Of a stretch of DNA of 64,000 bases, positions 1-8,462 are shown one piece after another (positions within the stretch are counted from its first letter, which is position 1; each line of letters begins with the position of its first letter). This DNA is from Desulfitobacterium sp050251735 (GTDB taxonomy: Bacteria > Bacillota > Desulfitobacteriia > Desulfitobacteriales > Desulfitobacteriaceae): assembly GCA_050251735.1 (NCBI GenBank), contig JBFWMF010000001.1:124001-188000 (forward strand), in the 5' to 3' direction. The notes beneath the pieces are model-generated. The model ran no database searches and was not told the DNA's origin. It worked only from the letters and a program-made list of their open reading frames with translations. Made by a program: the position numbers and the translations under genes.

Positions 1-1
1 T

Positions 2-1378
2 CGTCAGGTTGAGCCGGGAGATATATATGCCTGTGTTCCTGGAATGAACGTGGACGGTCATGACTTCGCGGCCCAGGCTATCGAAAATGGAGCAGTAGCC
101 TTACTGGTGGAAAGGGTTCTCCCTCTGGATGTGCCTCAGCTCCAAGTACAACATGTACGCGAGGTTATGGGCGAGATCGCTGCTAATCTTTATGATCATC
201 CCGCCGGCAAGTTGGAAGTCATCGGCGTTACGGGTACTAACGGAAAAACCACCATTACTTATCTGGTGGAGCGTATTGTTGCTGAGGAAGGGAAAAAGGT
301 GGGTCTAATAGGGACCCTCGGGGCTCGCATTTCCGGAAGGGAGCTGCCGGGAAATCGCACTACTCCGGAGGCCATTGATCTTCAGAAGCTCCTGAAGGAA
401 ATGGTGGACGAAAAAGTTCAGCTGGCGGTCATGGAAGTATCCTCCCATGCTCTAGATTTAGGCCGGGTCAAGGGATGCGAATTTGATGCGGGGATTTTTA
501 CAAATTTGACACAAGATCACTTAGATTATCATAAAACAATGGAGGAATACCTCCAGGCTAAAGCCAAACTATTTAGCGGCCTTAGCGGAGCAAAAAGCCC
601 AAAGATCGGTGTTGTGAACGGAGATGATCCGGCAGCAGAGACATTAATTAAGGTTGCGGCTGCTCCCGTAGTAACCTACGGTGTGAAAGCTGCTCAACTG
701 GATTATCGTGCTGAAGATATTGAGTTAACAGCTGACGGGGTCAGTTTTACAGTTCGTTTTAAAGGACGGACAGAGCAAGTGAACTATACAACGCCGGGCA
801 TGTTTAGTGTGTATAACGCGTTAGCAGCCTTTGCTTGGGGTGTAGAGAGCGGTCGCAGTCCGGAGCTTGTCAAAAGGGCCTTGGCTGATGTTCAAGGTGT
901 ACCGGGACGCTTTGAGAGTATAAGGATGGGGCAACCCTTCCAAGTGATTGTGGATTATGCTCATACTCCTGATGGGCTGGCTAATGTCTGCCAAGCTGCG
1001 CTAGAGTTTACGCCGGGACGCTTGATTACAGTATTTGGCTGCGGTGGGGATCGGGATAAAGGGAAACGCCCGCAAATGGGGGCTATCGCTGAGCAACTCA
1101 GTGATCACGTCATTGTTACTTCAGATAACCCCCGTACTGAAGACCCTCGGCAGATTATCCAAGATATCTTGGCGGGGATTGAGGGAATTGATTATACAGC
1201 TAATGTCAAACGACAGGAAGCTATCGAATGTGCCCTCATTCTTGCTAAAGAAGGAGATACGGTGCTCATAGCCGGGAAAGGCCATGAAGATTATCAGATT
1301 ATCGGTAAAGAAGTATTGCCCTTTGACGACAGGGAAGTCGCCCGGGAAGCCTTGAGGAGGCTGGGTTATGTGGGATAG
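2..1378 (+). CDS. murE: UDP-N-acetylmuramoyl-tripeptide synthetase MurE, 5' end cut by window
   Basis: Cytoplasmic Mur ligase that adds the third amino acid to UDP-MurNAc-dipeptide in peptidoglycan synthesis. The frame is open from base 2 (RQVEPGDIYACVPG), so the true start lies upstream and the first ATG at 44 is internal; 458 residues are visible. The ATP loop GVTGTNGKTT is near visible residue 75, followed by the central-domain SSHALDLGRV and NLTQDHLDYH. The C-terminal motif SDNPRTEDP carries DNPR, which in this family goes with meso-diaminopimelate as the added residue (known); dapF further along the window fits that. The stop overlaps murF by 11 nt, so translation is probably coupled. 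Identity is certain; only the N-terminal Rossmann part is missing. Confidence 0.97.
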   Translation, partial: RQVEPGDIYACVPGMNVDGHDFAAQAIENGAVALLVERVLPLDVPQLQVQHVREVMGEIAANLYDHPAGKLEVIGVTGTNGKTTITYLVERIVAEEGKKVGLIGTLGARISGRELPGNRTTPEAIDLQKLLKEMVDEKVQLAVMEVSSHALDLGRVKGCEFDAGIFTNLTQDHLDYHKTMEEYLQAKAKLFSGLSGAKSPKIGVVNGDDPAAETLIKVAAAPVVTYGVKAAQLDYRAEDIELTADGVSFTVRFKGRTEQVNYTTPGMFSVYNALAAFAWGVESGRSPELVKRALADVQGVPGRFESIRMGQPFQVIVDYAHTPDGLANVCQAALEFTPGRLITVFGCGGDRDKGKRPQMGAIAEQLSDHVIVTSDNPRTEDPRQIIQDILAGIEGIDYTANVKRQEAIECALILAKEGDTVLIAGKGHEDYQIIGKEVLPFDDREVAREALRRLGYVG

Positions 1379-2798
1379 CCAAAAGATTGCCGCATTACTG
1401 AAAGAGGAATTATGGGGAAATTCTCAAGCCCTAGCTTTTGGCTGCTGTATTGACAGTCGCCTAGCCAAGGAAGGTAATATCTTTTTTGCCCTGGTGGGAG
1501 AAAAGGTCGATGGGCATGATTATATTGAAGCAGCTTGGCAAAAAGGCGCTAGCGTAGTAATTGCTGAGAAAGAGCGTTTAGAGAACCGACCTGCCTTTGT
1601 TATTCCTGAAGGAAAAGCGCTGATCCAAGTGGAGTCGTGCCTTGATGCTATGCAATCCCTAGCCCGATCCTGGAGCCGGCAGTTGGGAGCCAAGGTCGTG
1701 GCTATCACAGGTAGCAACGGCAAAACCACCACGAAAGATATGGTGGCAGCGGTGCTCAGCCGAAAATACCGTGTTCATAAGAATCTGGAGAATCAGAATA
1801 ATGAGCTTGGTTTTCCTATGACCATCCTGAATGCACCGGAGAACACGGAGATTCTTGTTTTAGAGATGGGTATGCGCGGATTAGGGCAAATTGCTTTTTT
1901 ATGTAGTATTGCTCGCCCGGATATCGGTGTCATTACCAATATAGGCACAACTCATTTGGAACTACTAGGTACTCAAGAAAACATTGCCCGAGCTAAATGG
2001 GAGTTAATTGAGGCACTTCCTCCCGGGGGATTCGCTGTGCTCAATAGTGAGGATGAGTGGAGTGGGAAACTCGCCCAAGAAAGCTCAGTTCAGCAGTTTT
2101 TCTATGGCTTAGCGGGGAAGTTCCATAAGCCTGATCTCCGTGGACGGAATCTAACCCCCTTTGGAGCCCTAGGCACCCACTTCACCTTGGAAAGTGAAAA
2201 CTGGGGTCAGGTCCCTGTTTTCACTTCGCCGGTAACTGTCAAATTGCCGCTACCGGGAGAGCACAATGTGCTTGATGCTCTGGCAGCCCTTAGTGTAGGA
2301 ATGCTCTTGGAGGTCCCCCTTCAAGAGGGATGTGAGGGTTTGGCGACTATGGAGTTGTCTAGGATGCGGCTAGAGTTACAACCGGGTATCTACGAAAGCA
2401 CTCTGATTAGCGATGTATATAATGCCAATCCGACCTCCATGAAGGCATCCTTGCAAGTTTTGCGGGAAAGAGGAGGGGCATCAACCCTAGCCATCTTAGG
2501 GGAGATGTATGAACTCGGTGAGGCCAGTCGGGAAGGCCATTATGAAGTAGGGCAAGCTGTAGCCGACTTGGGAATTACCGAGCTGATTACCGTAGGAAAG
2601 CTTGCCGAGGAAACTGCTCGGGGGGCCCTTGCAAGAGGATTGTCTCCAGAGAGGATCTATTCTTTTCCTGAACGTGCAGGAGCAATAAAGAAGGCGCAAG
2701 AGGTACTCGCCCGATTAAGTCAAGGCACTTGGGTCTTGATCAAAGCTTCCCGTGGCATGAAAATGGAAGAAGTGACAGAAGCACTTCGTAGAGGTTAG
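1368..2798 (+). CDS. murF: UDP-MurNAc-tripeptide:D-Ala-D-Ala ligase MurF
   Basis: Adds D-alanyl-D-alanine to UDP-MurNAc-tripeptide, completing the cytoplasmic pentapeptide precursor. Length is 476 residues, normal for MurF. The N-terminal domain holds SRLAKEGNIFFAL, the ATP loop AITGSNGKTTTKDM is near residue 112, NQNNELGFP follows at about 140, then NIGTTHLELLG, and the C-terminal domain has DVYNANPTSM. The ATG at 1368 lies inside the end of murE and is preceded by GAGGAGG, which supports this start. mraY follows after 21 nt, so this is part of the murE-murF-mraY-murD-ftsW transcription unit. Confidence 0.97.
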   Translation: MWDSQKIAALLKEELWGNSQALAFGCCIDSRLAKEGNIFFALVGEKVDGHDYIEAAWQKGASVVIAEKERLENRPAFVIPEGKALIQVESCLDAMQSLARSWSRQLGAKVVAITGSNGKTTTKDMVAAVLSRKYRVHKNLENQNNELGFPMTILNAPENTEILVLEMGMRGLGQIAFLCSIARPDIGVITNIGTTHLELLGTQENIARAKWELIEALPPGGFAVLNSEDEWSGKLAQESSVQQFFYGLAGKFHKPDLRGRNLTPFGALGTHFTLESENWGQVPVFTSPVTVKLPLPGEHNVLDALAALSVGMLLEVPLQEGCEGLATMELSRMRLELQPGIYESTLISDVYNANPTSMKASLQVLRERGGASTLAILGEMYELGEASREGHYEVGQAVADLGITELITVGKLAEETARGALARGLSPERIYSFPERAGAIKKAQEVLARLSQGTWVLIKASRGMKMEEVTEALRRG

Positions 2799-2819
2799 GA
2801 GTAAAGGAAGGAATAACCC

Positions 2820-3827
2820 ATGTCTGAACGTATATTTTTGGCTGCTGCTGTAGCGTTGATAATCACATTAATACTAGGGCCGTTATTGATTCCAATATTA
2901 CGGGTGTTGAAGTTCGGGCAGAATATTCGTGAGGAGGGCCCGAAACGCCATCTCGCAAAGGCGGGCACTCCCACCATGGGTGGTATTATCTTTTTAGTGG
3001 GAATCGTGGTAAGCGCCCTGACTATTGCTGAAAAGCCAACGTCCTTAGAAATGGTATTGGTTGTCAGTTCAATGCTCGGATACGGCCTAATTGGTTTTAT
3101 TGATGATTTTATCAAAGTAGTGATGCATAGGTCTTTAGGGCTGAGAGCTTACCAAAAATTAATCGGACAATTTACCCTAGCTTTCCTTCTCACTTGGGTG
3201 GCTAATCGCTACTTAGGTCGAGGGACCGATCTCGTCATCCCTTTCACCACGATACATCTGGAATTGGGCTTGTTTTACTATCCTTTTGTTGCCTTAATCA
3301 TTGTAGGGATTACCAACGCTGTGAATCTAACCGATGGGCTGGATGGCTTAGCGGCAGGAACGACCTTGTTCAGTGCGCTAGGATATGTGGGGATAGCTTG
3401 GTTGGCGGCAACCCAAGGGGGTAGAGTCGCCATTTTGGCTTATGAATCCGATCTTGCAGTCTTTGCTGCGGCCGTAGCAGGTGGATGCTTAGGTTTTTTG
3501 CGTTTCAACAAATTTCCTGCACGCGTTTTCATGGGCGATACAGGCTCCTTAGCTTTAGGTGGGGCATTAGTTGGTTTAGCTGTGCTGACAAAAACAGAAC
3601 TGATCCTCCTTATCCTTGGTGGTGTTTATGTGATAGAAGCCATCTCGGTTATTATTCAGGTTATCTCTTTCCAAACTACCGGTAAGCGGGTCTTTCGGAT
3701 GAGCCCCTTGCATCATCATTATGAATTAGTGGGTTGGCATGAGTGGAAAGTCGTCATCGTTTTTTGGCTAGCCTCCCTGCTTTGTGCTGTGTTGGGGGTT
3801 ATCGCCTATATTGCCGGGATGATATAA
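2820..3827 (+). CDS. mraY: phospho-MurNAc-pentapeptide transferase MraY
   Basis: Integral membrane enzyme that transfers phospho-MurNAc-pentapeptide to undecaprenyl phosphate to make lipid I. The 335-residue product is highly hydrophobic with about ten membrane segments. Family motifs are visible: GTPTMGGI near residue 48, the aspartate-rich FIDDFIKV near 93, NAVNLTDGLDGLA near 170, FMGDTGSLALGG near 235 and the histidine cluster MSPLHHHYE near 297. ATG start; the 3' spacing to murD is short. Encoded in the usual place between murF and murD. Confidence 0.97.
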   Translation: MSERIFLAAAVALIITLILGPLLIPILRVLKFGQNIREEGPKRHLAKAGTPTMGGIIFLVGIVVSALTIAEKPTSLEMVLVVSSMLGYGLIGFIDDFIKVVMHRSLGLRAYQKLIGQFTLAFLLTWVANRYLGRGTDLVIPFTTIHLELGLFYYPFVALIIVGITNAVNLTDGLDGLAAGTTLFSALGYVGIAWLAATQGGRVAILAYESDLAVFAAAVAGGCLGFLRFNKFPARVFMGDTGSLALGGALVGLAVLTKTELILLILGGVYVIEAISVIIQVISFQTTGKRVFRMSPLHHHYELVGWHEWKVVIVFWLASLLCAVLGVIAYIAGMI

Positions 3828-3851
3828 TTGCAACTATAAGTGGGTGGAATC

Positions 3852-5222
3852 ATGAATTTAAAAGATAAACAGGTACTCGTTGTGGGTGCCGGAAGAAGCG
3901 GGTTAGCTGCAGTTAAAAGGCTTAAGGCCATGGGCGCGAGGGTGAAATTAACAGATCGCCAAGAGCCCGATAAACTCAAGGGTGTTCACGAGGTAGGCTT
4001 AACAGGAGGACAACTTATCTTAGGTCGCACACCTGAATGGGATGAGGTTCAGTCTGAAATTATCGTACTTTCGCCGGGGGTTTCCCCAGCACTTCCCTTT
4101 ATACAAGTTGGTATCAGTCAAGGGGCACAAATCTGGAGTGAGGTGGAGCTTGCTTTGCGAGATCATCCGGCCTTTAAGATTGGGGTTACGGGTACAAATG
4201 GTAAAACAACCACGACCACACTTATCGGTGAACTGGCGAAAATAACAGGCCGTCCTACCCTAGTGGCAGGAAATATTGGTGTTGCTTTAAGCGATCAGGT
4301 AGGTGAGTTGAACGAACAGGGAATTGTAGTTGCCGAGCTTTCGAGCTTTCAACTAGAACATATCGATAGCTTGCGTATGAATGTAGGAATTCTACTCAAT
4401 ATGACTCCCGATCATTTGGATCGCCATGGGACCATAGATAATTATCTGGCAGCCAAAGCTCGGATTTTTGAGTATCAGAGAGCTGAAGACTGTGCAATTT
4501 TAAATTGGGATGATACCCGTGTCCGCGAGCTGGCACCTCATCTCAAAGGTAGGGTCATCTTTATTAGCCCCACTACTTTTCTGGAGAATGGCTATAGCGT
4601 GCAGGGGGATGAGCTTGTTTTTGCGGAAAATGGGAAGCTTACTCCTATTATGAATCGATGTGAACTACAGCTGCGAGGTAATCATAATCTGGAGAATATT
4701 CTAGCCTCCATAGCAGCTGTTAGAGAATTGGGACTTTCCTGGGAACAGATTGGCCAAGGACTTCGAGAGTTTAAAGGGGTAGAGCACCGCCAAGAGGTGG
4801 TAGGGACTTATGATGGGATCCTCTTCATCAATGATTCGAAGGGGACCAATCCAGATGCAGCGGAAAAAGCCTTATATGCTTTTACGGAGCCGATCGTCCT
4901 CATTGCCGGGGGTAAAAATAAAGGCCTTGATTTCCATGACTTTATGAAGATCGTGAAGGAACAAGTCAAGAGTCTTGTCCTTGTCGGTGCAGCCGCCGAT
5001 GAGATGGAAATTGCTGCTCAAGATGTAGGAATCCAGCACTATCTGCGGGCGGAAACCTTTGAGGAGGCAGTGGAGCTAGCCATTGCGGAAGCGAAGCCTG
5101 GAGATGTTGTCTTGCTCTCCCCGGCTTGTACAAGTTGGGATATGTTTAAGAGTTATGAAGAAAGAGGGGAATTCTTTAAGGAGTTAGTGCGTAGGCATTA
5201 TAGGGAACCCATTCTCAAATAG
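3852..5222 (+). CDS. murD: UDP-MurNAc-L-alanine:D-glutamate ligase MurD
   Basis: Cytoplasmic Mur ligase adding D-glutamate to UDP-MurNAc-L-alanine. The start at the ATG 3852 (MNLKDKQVLVVGAG) is preferred over the upstream in-frame GTG at 3840 because GGGTGGA sits at the right distance before it; this gives 456 residues. The N-terminal nucleotide fold has VVGAGRSGLAA, the ATP loop GVTGTNGKTTTTT is near residue 112, NMTPDHLDRH near 180, then RGNHNLENILA and, in the C-terminal domain, NDSKGTNPDAAEKAL. ftsW follows 18 nt later. Confidence 0.97.
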   Translation: MNLKDKQVLVVGAGRSGLAAVKRLKAMGARVKLTDRQEPDKLKGVHEVGLTGGQLILGRTPEWDEVQSEIIVLSPGVSPALPFIQVGISQGAQIWSEVELALRDHPAFKIGVTGTNGKTTTTTLIGELAKITGRPTLVAGNIGVALSDQVGELNEQGIVVAELSSFQLEHIDSLRMNVGILLNMTPDHLDRHGTIDNYLAAKARIFEYQRAEDCAILNWDDTRVRELAPHLKGRVIFISPTTFLENGYSVQGDELVFAENGKLTPIMNRCELQLRGNHNLENILASIAAVRELGLSWEQIGQGLREFKGVEHRQEVVGTYDGILFINDSKGTNPDAAEKALYAFTEPIVLIAGGKNKGLDFHDFMKIVKEQVKSLVLVGAAADEMEIAAQDVGIQHYLRAETFEEAVELAIAEAKPGDVVLLSPACTSWDMFKSYEERGEFFKELVRRHYREPILK

Positions 5223-5240
5223 TCAAAGGGGGAACTTAAA

Positions 5241-6335
5241 ATGCCTAGACGACGTCGCCCTGATTTAGTTCTACTGGGAGCAATCCTTGCGCTCCTTGCT
5301 ATAGGAACCGTCATGGTCTATAGCTCGAGTGCGGTTAAAGGATATGTGATGTATGACGATCCTTATCACTTTCTGAAGATGGAGGTGATCTGGGTTACAA
5401 TTGGGTTAGTGGCGATGATTTTGGCAATGCGCTTCGACTTGCAGCTATTGCGCCGATGGGCTAAGCCGGCCCTCATTATGGCTATTGTCCTCTTAATTAT
5501 GGTTAAAATACCCGGAATCGGACGTCGAGTTAATGGCGCTGACCGATGGATAGGTCTTGGCCCTTTGTCTATCCAGCCTTCAGAAGTCATTAAGTTAACC
5601 ATGGTATTGGTCATGGCCAGTATTTTAGCGGTGGATCCCCATAAGATAAGATCTTTTCGCAAAGGTATGCTTCCTGTGCTGGGTCTGCTTGGCCTAGTGG
5701 CAGGACTCATTATGTTGCAACCTGATTTGGGAACAACTCTCGCCATTGCCGGTACGACCTTTTTTATGCTTATAGCGGCAGGTGCTAAGGTAAGCCATAT
5801 TGTGGCTTTGGGCAGCGCAGGTGTAGGCTTGGTCGTGGCAGCGATTGCCGCAGCACCTTATCGAATGAATCGCATCTTCGCCTTTCTGGATCCATGGGCA
5901 GATCCTTCAGGCAAGGGGTATCAGACTATCCAAGCCTTACTGGCTTTGGGACCGGGAGGCCTTTTTGGTCTAGGTCTTGGGCAAAGCAAGCAGAAGTTCC
6001 TCTATCTCCCGGAAAATCATACGGATTTTATCTTCGCCATGATCGGGGAAGAGCTGGGCTTTGTGGGAGCCACCATCGTGATTTTGCTCTTCTTCCTATT
6101 TGCCTGGCGAGGATTCCGAACAGCCATGGGAGCACCAGATGCCTTTACCGGTTTCCTGGCAGTTGGCCTTACCTCAATGGTGTCCATCCAGGCTATGATC
6201 AATATGGGTGTGGTCAGTGGCGTACTCCCGGTCACAGGGATTACGTTGCCGTTCTTAAGCTACGGCGGGACGTCGCTGGTGTTTACGATGGTAGGGGTTG
6301 GGGTGTTGCTCAATATTTCGCGGGAGTCGCGATAG
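5241..6335 (+). CDS. ftsW: SEDS-family lipid II glycosyltransferase FtsW (SpoVE-like)
   Basis: SEDS-family membrane protein that polymerises lipid II at the septum, usually paired with a class B penicillin-binding protein. The 364 residues are mostly hydrophobic, with about ten membrane helices. Family signatures are GADRWIGLGPLSIQPSE near residue 97, QPDLGTT near 160 and the C-terminal PVTGITLPFLSYGGTSL near 335. AAGGGGG precedes the ATG. Sequence alone does not separate the vegetative FtsW from the sporulation paralogue SpoVE; position in the dcw cluster favours an FtsW role, and in some Firmicutes the copy here is called SpoVE. It is followed by an unusual 946-bp gap. Confidence 0.92.
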   Translation: MPRRRRPDLVLLGAILALLAIGTVMVYSSSAVKGYVMYDDPYHFLKMEVIWVTIGLVAMILAMRFDLQLLRRWAKPALIMAIVLLIMVKIPGIGRRVNGADRWIGLGPLSIQPSEVIKLTMVLVMASILAVDPHKIRSFRKGMLPVLGLLGLVAGLIMLQPDLGTTLAIAGTTFFMLIAAGAKVSHIVALGSAGVGLVVAAIAAAPYRMNRIFAFLDPWADPSGKGYQTIQALLALGPGGLFGLGLGQSKQKFLYLPENHTDFIFAMIGEELGFVGATIVILLFFLFAWRGFRTAMGAPDAFTGFLAVGLTSMVSIQAMINMGVVSGVLPVTGITLPFLSYGGTSLVFTMVGVGVLLNISRESR

Positions 6336-7281
6336 GAGCGCCGTTGAGTCGCCTTATGATTGATTCTTCAGAATTAGTGAAAGTAGAGCTTCGAGAGATT
6401 TCGTGCAAGAGAGTTGCGTTACAGACGCTCGGAAACTACGCTCGCAGAGCAAACTAAGGACTAAACTGCCTCGTGCAAGCGGGCAGGGTTCCGGCCTAAA
6501 TCGCCATCCTTGGCTCTCTAGGCCGCGAGCAACATCGTGTTGCTCGCCCCGCTGTCTGGGGTGCAGTTTAGCCCAAGTTTGCTTAGCTGCTCCCGTAAAA
6601 ACCTCGCTTTCTGTAATCGCAACTCACTTCGCAGAAAGGCTGGGGAATGCTTTCGGGATTTGCAGGAGATTCTTGTTAGCAATTCTCGTGAACTATTCTA
6701 AGCAACTTTAAAGAGTTCTTTGGGGTTATTGCAGTCCTTGCAGTCCTCATTATAGTTCTTAAGAGTCCATCTACGATTCTTAGCAATTCATCATCAGCAG
6801 TACCCCAAAGTCAGCTCGAGCATATACTTAAAAAGAAGACCCAAGGATTTTGATATACAGCAGGGAACGCCTTCTAAGCGAGCAGCTACCCGTTCTTCGC
6901 GAAAAGTTTTCAACGGAGAAAGGTTGGAAACAGGACGTTTCCAACCCGCTACGAGTAACAAGTGCGAAAGCAGTGCTTTCGAGGAGCCGATTTAGCGGAC
7001 GAAATCCGGATGAGGATTTCGCCCAAGCCGCCCGCCACGAAGAATGACAAAACGGCGCAGGTAACCTTTCGGAGCTGAAGACTTGAGCGCTAGAACGGGT
7101 GCGCGCAGCTTACAGAGTGACCGCGTATAGCAAAATCCTGGAGACAATACTTAAAAGAAATACTAATATAGACCTTAAAAGAAACCCAAGAAAGACCAAA
7201 GAAAACCCAAGAAAAGACACAAGAACCAACCCAGAAGCGATGACCCAAGAACCGCGAACCAACGAAAGGAGCATCAATTCC
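6336..7281. other. 946-bp non-coding, hairpin-rich insert between ftsW and murG
   Basis: Neighbouring dcw genes overlap or lie within about 20 nt, but here 946 bp hold no credible gene. The stretch is dominated by inverted repeats: a large imperfect stem (6411-6469 with 6563-6625), a perfect inner palindrome at 6525-6547, a 9-bp stem pairing 6718-6726 with 6802-6810, and three tight hairpins at 6922-6946, 6965-6981 and 7000-7021. A near-direct repeat of gattctt..tagcaattc occurs near 6668 and 6774. From about 7150 to 7260 the sequence becomes an A/C/G-rich, T-poor tract with ACCCAAGAA repeated near 7184, 7205 and 7243. Short ORFs across it have no recognisable product. It could be a decayed mobile or repetitive element or a structured RNA; the sequence does not decide. 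Confidence 0.75.
6411..6625. repeat. long imperfect inverted repeat, potential 215-nt stem-loop
   Basis: The left arm 6411-6469 (starts GAGTTGCG, ends CTAAACTGC) is the imperfect reverse complement of the right arm 6563-6625 (starts GCAGTTTAG, ends CGCAACTC). Both arm ends match exactly (8-9 bp) and the interior matches in blocks such as TTACAGA and AGCAAACT. The 93-nt loop contains further hairpins: GGCCTA with TAGGCC, and a perfect 10-bp-arm palindrome GCGAGCAACA/TGTTGCTCGC with a 3-nt loop at 6525-6547. The differences between the arms suggest divergence or conserved-pair changes. No transposase is adjacent. Confidence 0.7.
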
Positions 7282-8391
7282 ATGCGTGTGATTGTCACTG
7301 GTGGAGGAACGGGCGGCCACATTTACCCAGCCCTTGCGATCGCTAAGGGGATTCTCGCCAAAGTACCGGATAGTGAAATCCTCTATGTGGGTACCCGAGA
7401 AGGCATGGAAGCACGCCTAGTTCCTGAAGCCGGAATTAGCTTTAAAGGGGTGTCGGGGCAAGGACTTCCCCGCAAAATTAGCCTAGATACTCTCAAGGTA
7501 GGTGGCAAGACCATCAAAGCCTTATGGGAGACAAAGGAGATTCTCAAGAAGTATAAACCAGATCTCGTTGTCGGAACCGGAGGATATGTCTCGGGGCCTG
7601 TGGTATTAACTGCGGCCTTATTTGGGATTCCGACCTTGCTACATGAGCAAAACGCCTTACCGGGGATCACCAATAAAATCCTCACCCGTTTTGTGCGTAA
7701 GGTGATGGTGACCTTCCCGGAAAGCATTGCTCACTTTGGGGTGCGTAAGAAATTAATCTTAACTGGTCTCCCCGTGCGTCCCGAGATTGGTAGCATATCT
7801 CGGCAAAAAGGGGCTGAACGCTTGGGGTTACGTCCTGATCATTTGACCCTACTCGTGACAGGAGGCAGTCGGGGTGCCCGCAGTATCAACCAAGCCATGC
7901 CTAAGGTGCTCAAGCAGTTAGCAACTCATCCGGAGATTCAAGTGATTTGGGCTACTGGCAAAGCAACCTATCAGGAGACTCTGGAGGCCTTAAAGGCTGA
8001 AGGGATTCAATGGCAAAGAGAGAACTGGCGGGTATTAGAATATCTTAAAGATATGCCTGAAGCACTGGCTTGTGCCGATTTATTTGTAGGACGGGCTGGG
8101 GCGACGACCTTGGCGGAAATCATGGTAGCAGGTAAACCTGGGATACTCATTCCTTATCCCTTTGCGGCTGAAAACCATCAAGAATTTAATGCCCGGGCGT
8201 TGGAAAAAGATGGTGCAGCTCGTGTCATTTTAGATCGAGATTTAACCGGTGAGAATCTTTGGGCAGTGATTCAAGGCCTTGTAGAAAAACCGGAGCAATT
8301 AGCAGAGATGTCACGTTCCGCTCGAAATTCAGGGCAACCGGATGCCCTAGATAAAATTGTCAAGGTATGCCTTGACACAGCATGGAAATAA
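7282..8391 (+). CDS. murG: lipid II synthase (UDP-GlcNAc transferase) MurG
   Basis: Peripheral membrane glycosyltransferase that adds GlcNAc to lipid I to give lipid II. It starts at ATG 7282 (MRVIVTGGGTGGHIYPALAI) with GAAAGGA 11 nt upstream; the frame is open to 7099 but that extension is basic and unlike MurG. At 369 residues it is normal for the family. Visible motifs are GGGTGGHIYPAL at residue 6, GTGGYVSGP near 97, HEQNALPGITN near 122, TGGSRGARSIN near 193 and GRAGATTLAEI with PYPFAAENHQEFNA in the donor-binding half. Confidence 0.97.
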   Translation: MRVIVTGGGTGGHIYPALAIAKGILAKVPDSEILYVGTREGMEARLVPEAGISFKGVSGQGLPRKISLDTLKVGGKTIKALWETKEILKKYKPDLVVGTGGYVSGPVVLTAALFGIPTLLHEQNALPGITNKILTRFVRKVMVTFPESIAHFGVRKKLILTGLPVRPEIGSISRQKGAERLGLRPDHLTLLVTGGSRGARSINQAMPKVLKQLATHPEIQVIWATGKATYQETLEALKAEGIQWQRENWRVLEYLKDMPEALACADLFVGRAGATTLAEIMVAGKPGILIPYPFAAENHQEFNARALEKDGAARVILDRDLTGENLWAVIQGLVEKPEQLAEMSRSARNSGQPDALDKIVKVCLDTAWK

Positions 8392-8462
8392 TCCGCTCCT
8401 TTCACACCTTCTGGCTTACGTGCATAACATATGACAGTCAGAAGAAAGGGAGTGGGTTAGTT

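Noticed and set aside
6403..6711. 102-residue ORF between ftsW and murG
   Set aside because: It runs through the arms of the large inverted repeat, lacks a ribosome-binding site and has no protein-like pattern.
6900..7030. CRISPR-like array in the hairpin series
   Set aside because: The three hairpins differ in sequence and there are no identical repeats with spacers.
6850..7047. 65-residue ORF (SRSRFSGRNPDEDFAQ-type)
   Set aside because: It covers three tight hairpins; the protein pattern is explained by the structured DNA repeat, not by coding selection.
7099..7281. N-terminal extension of MurG
   Set aside because: The frame is open from 7099 but encodes a basic, repeat-born sequence unlike MurG; the ATG at 7282 begins exactly with the family N-terminus and has its own ribosome-binding site.
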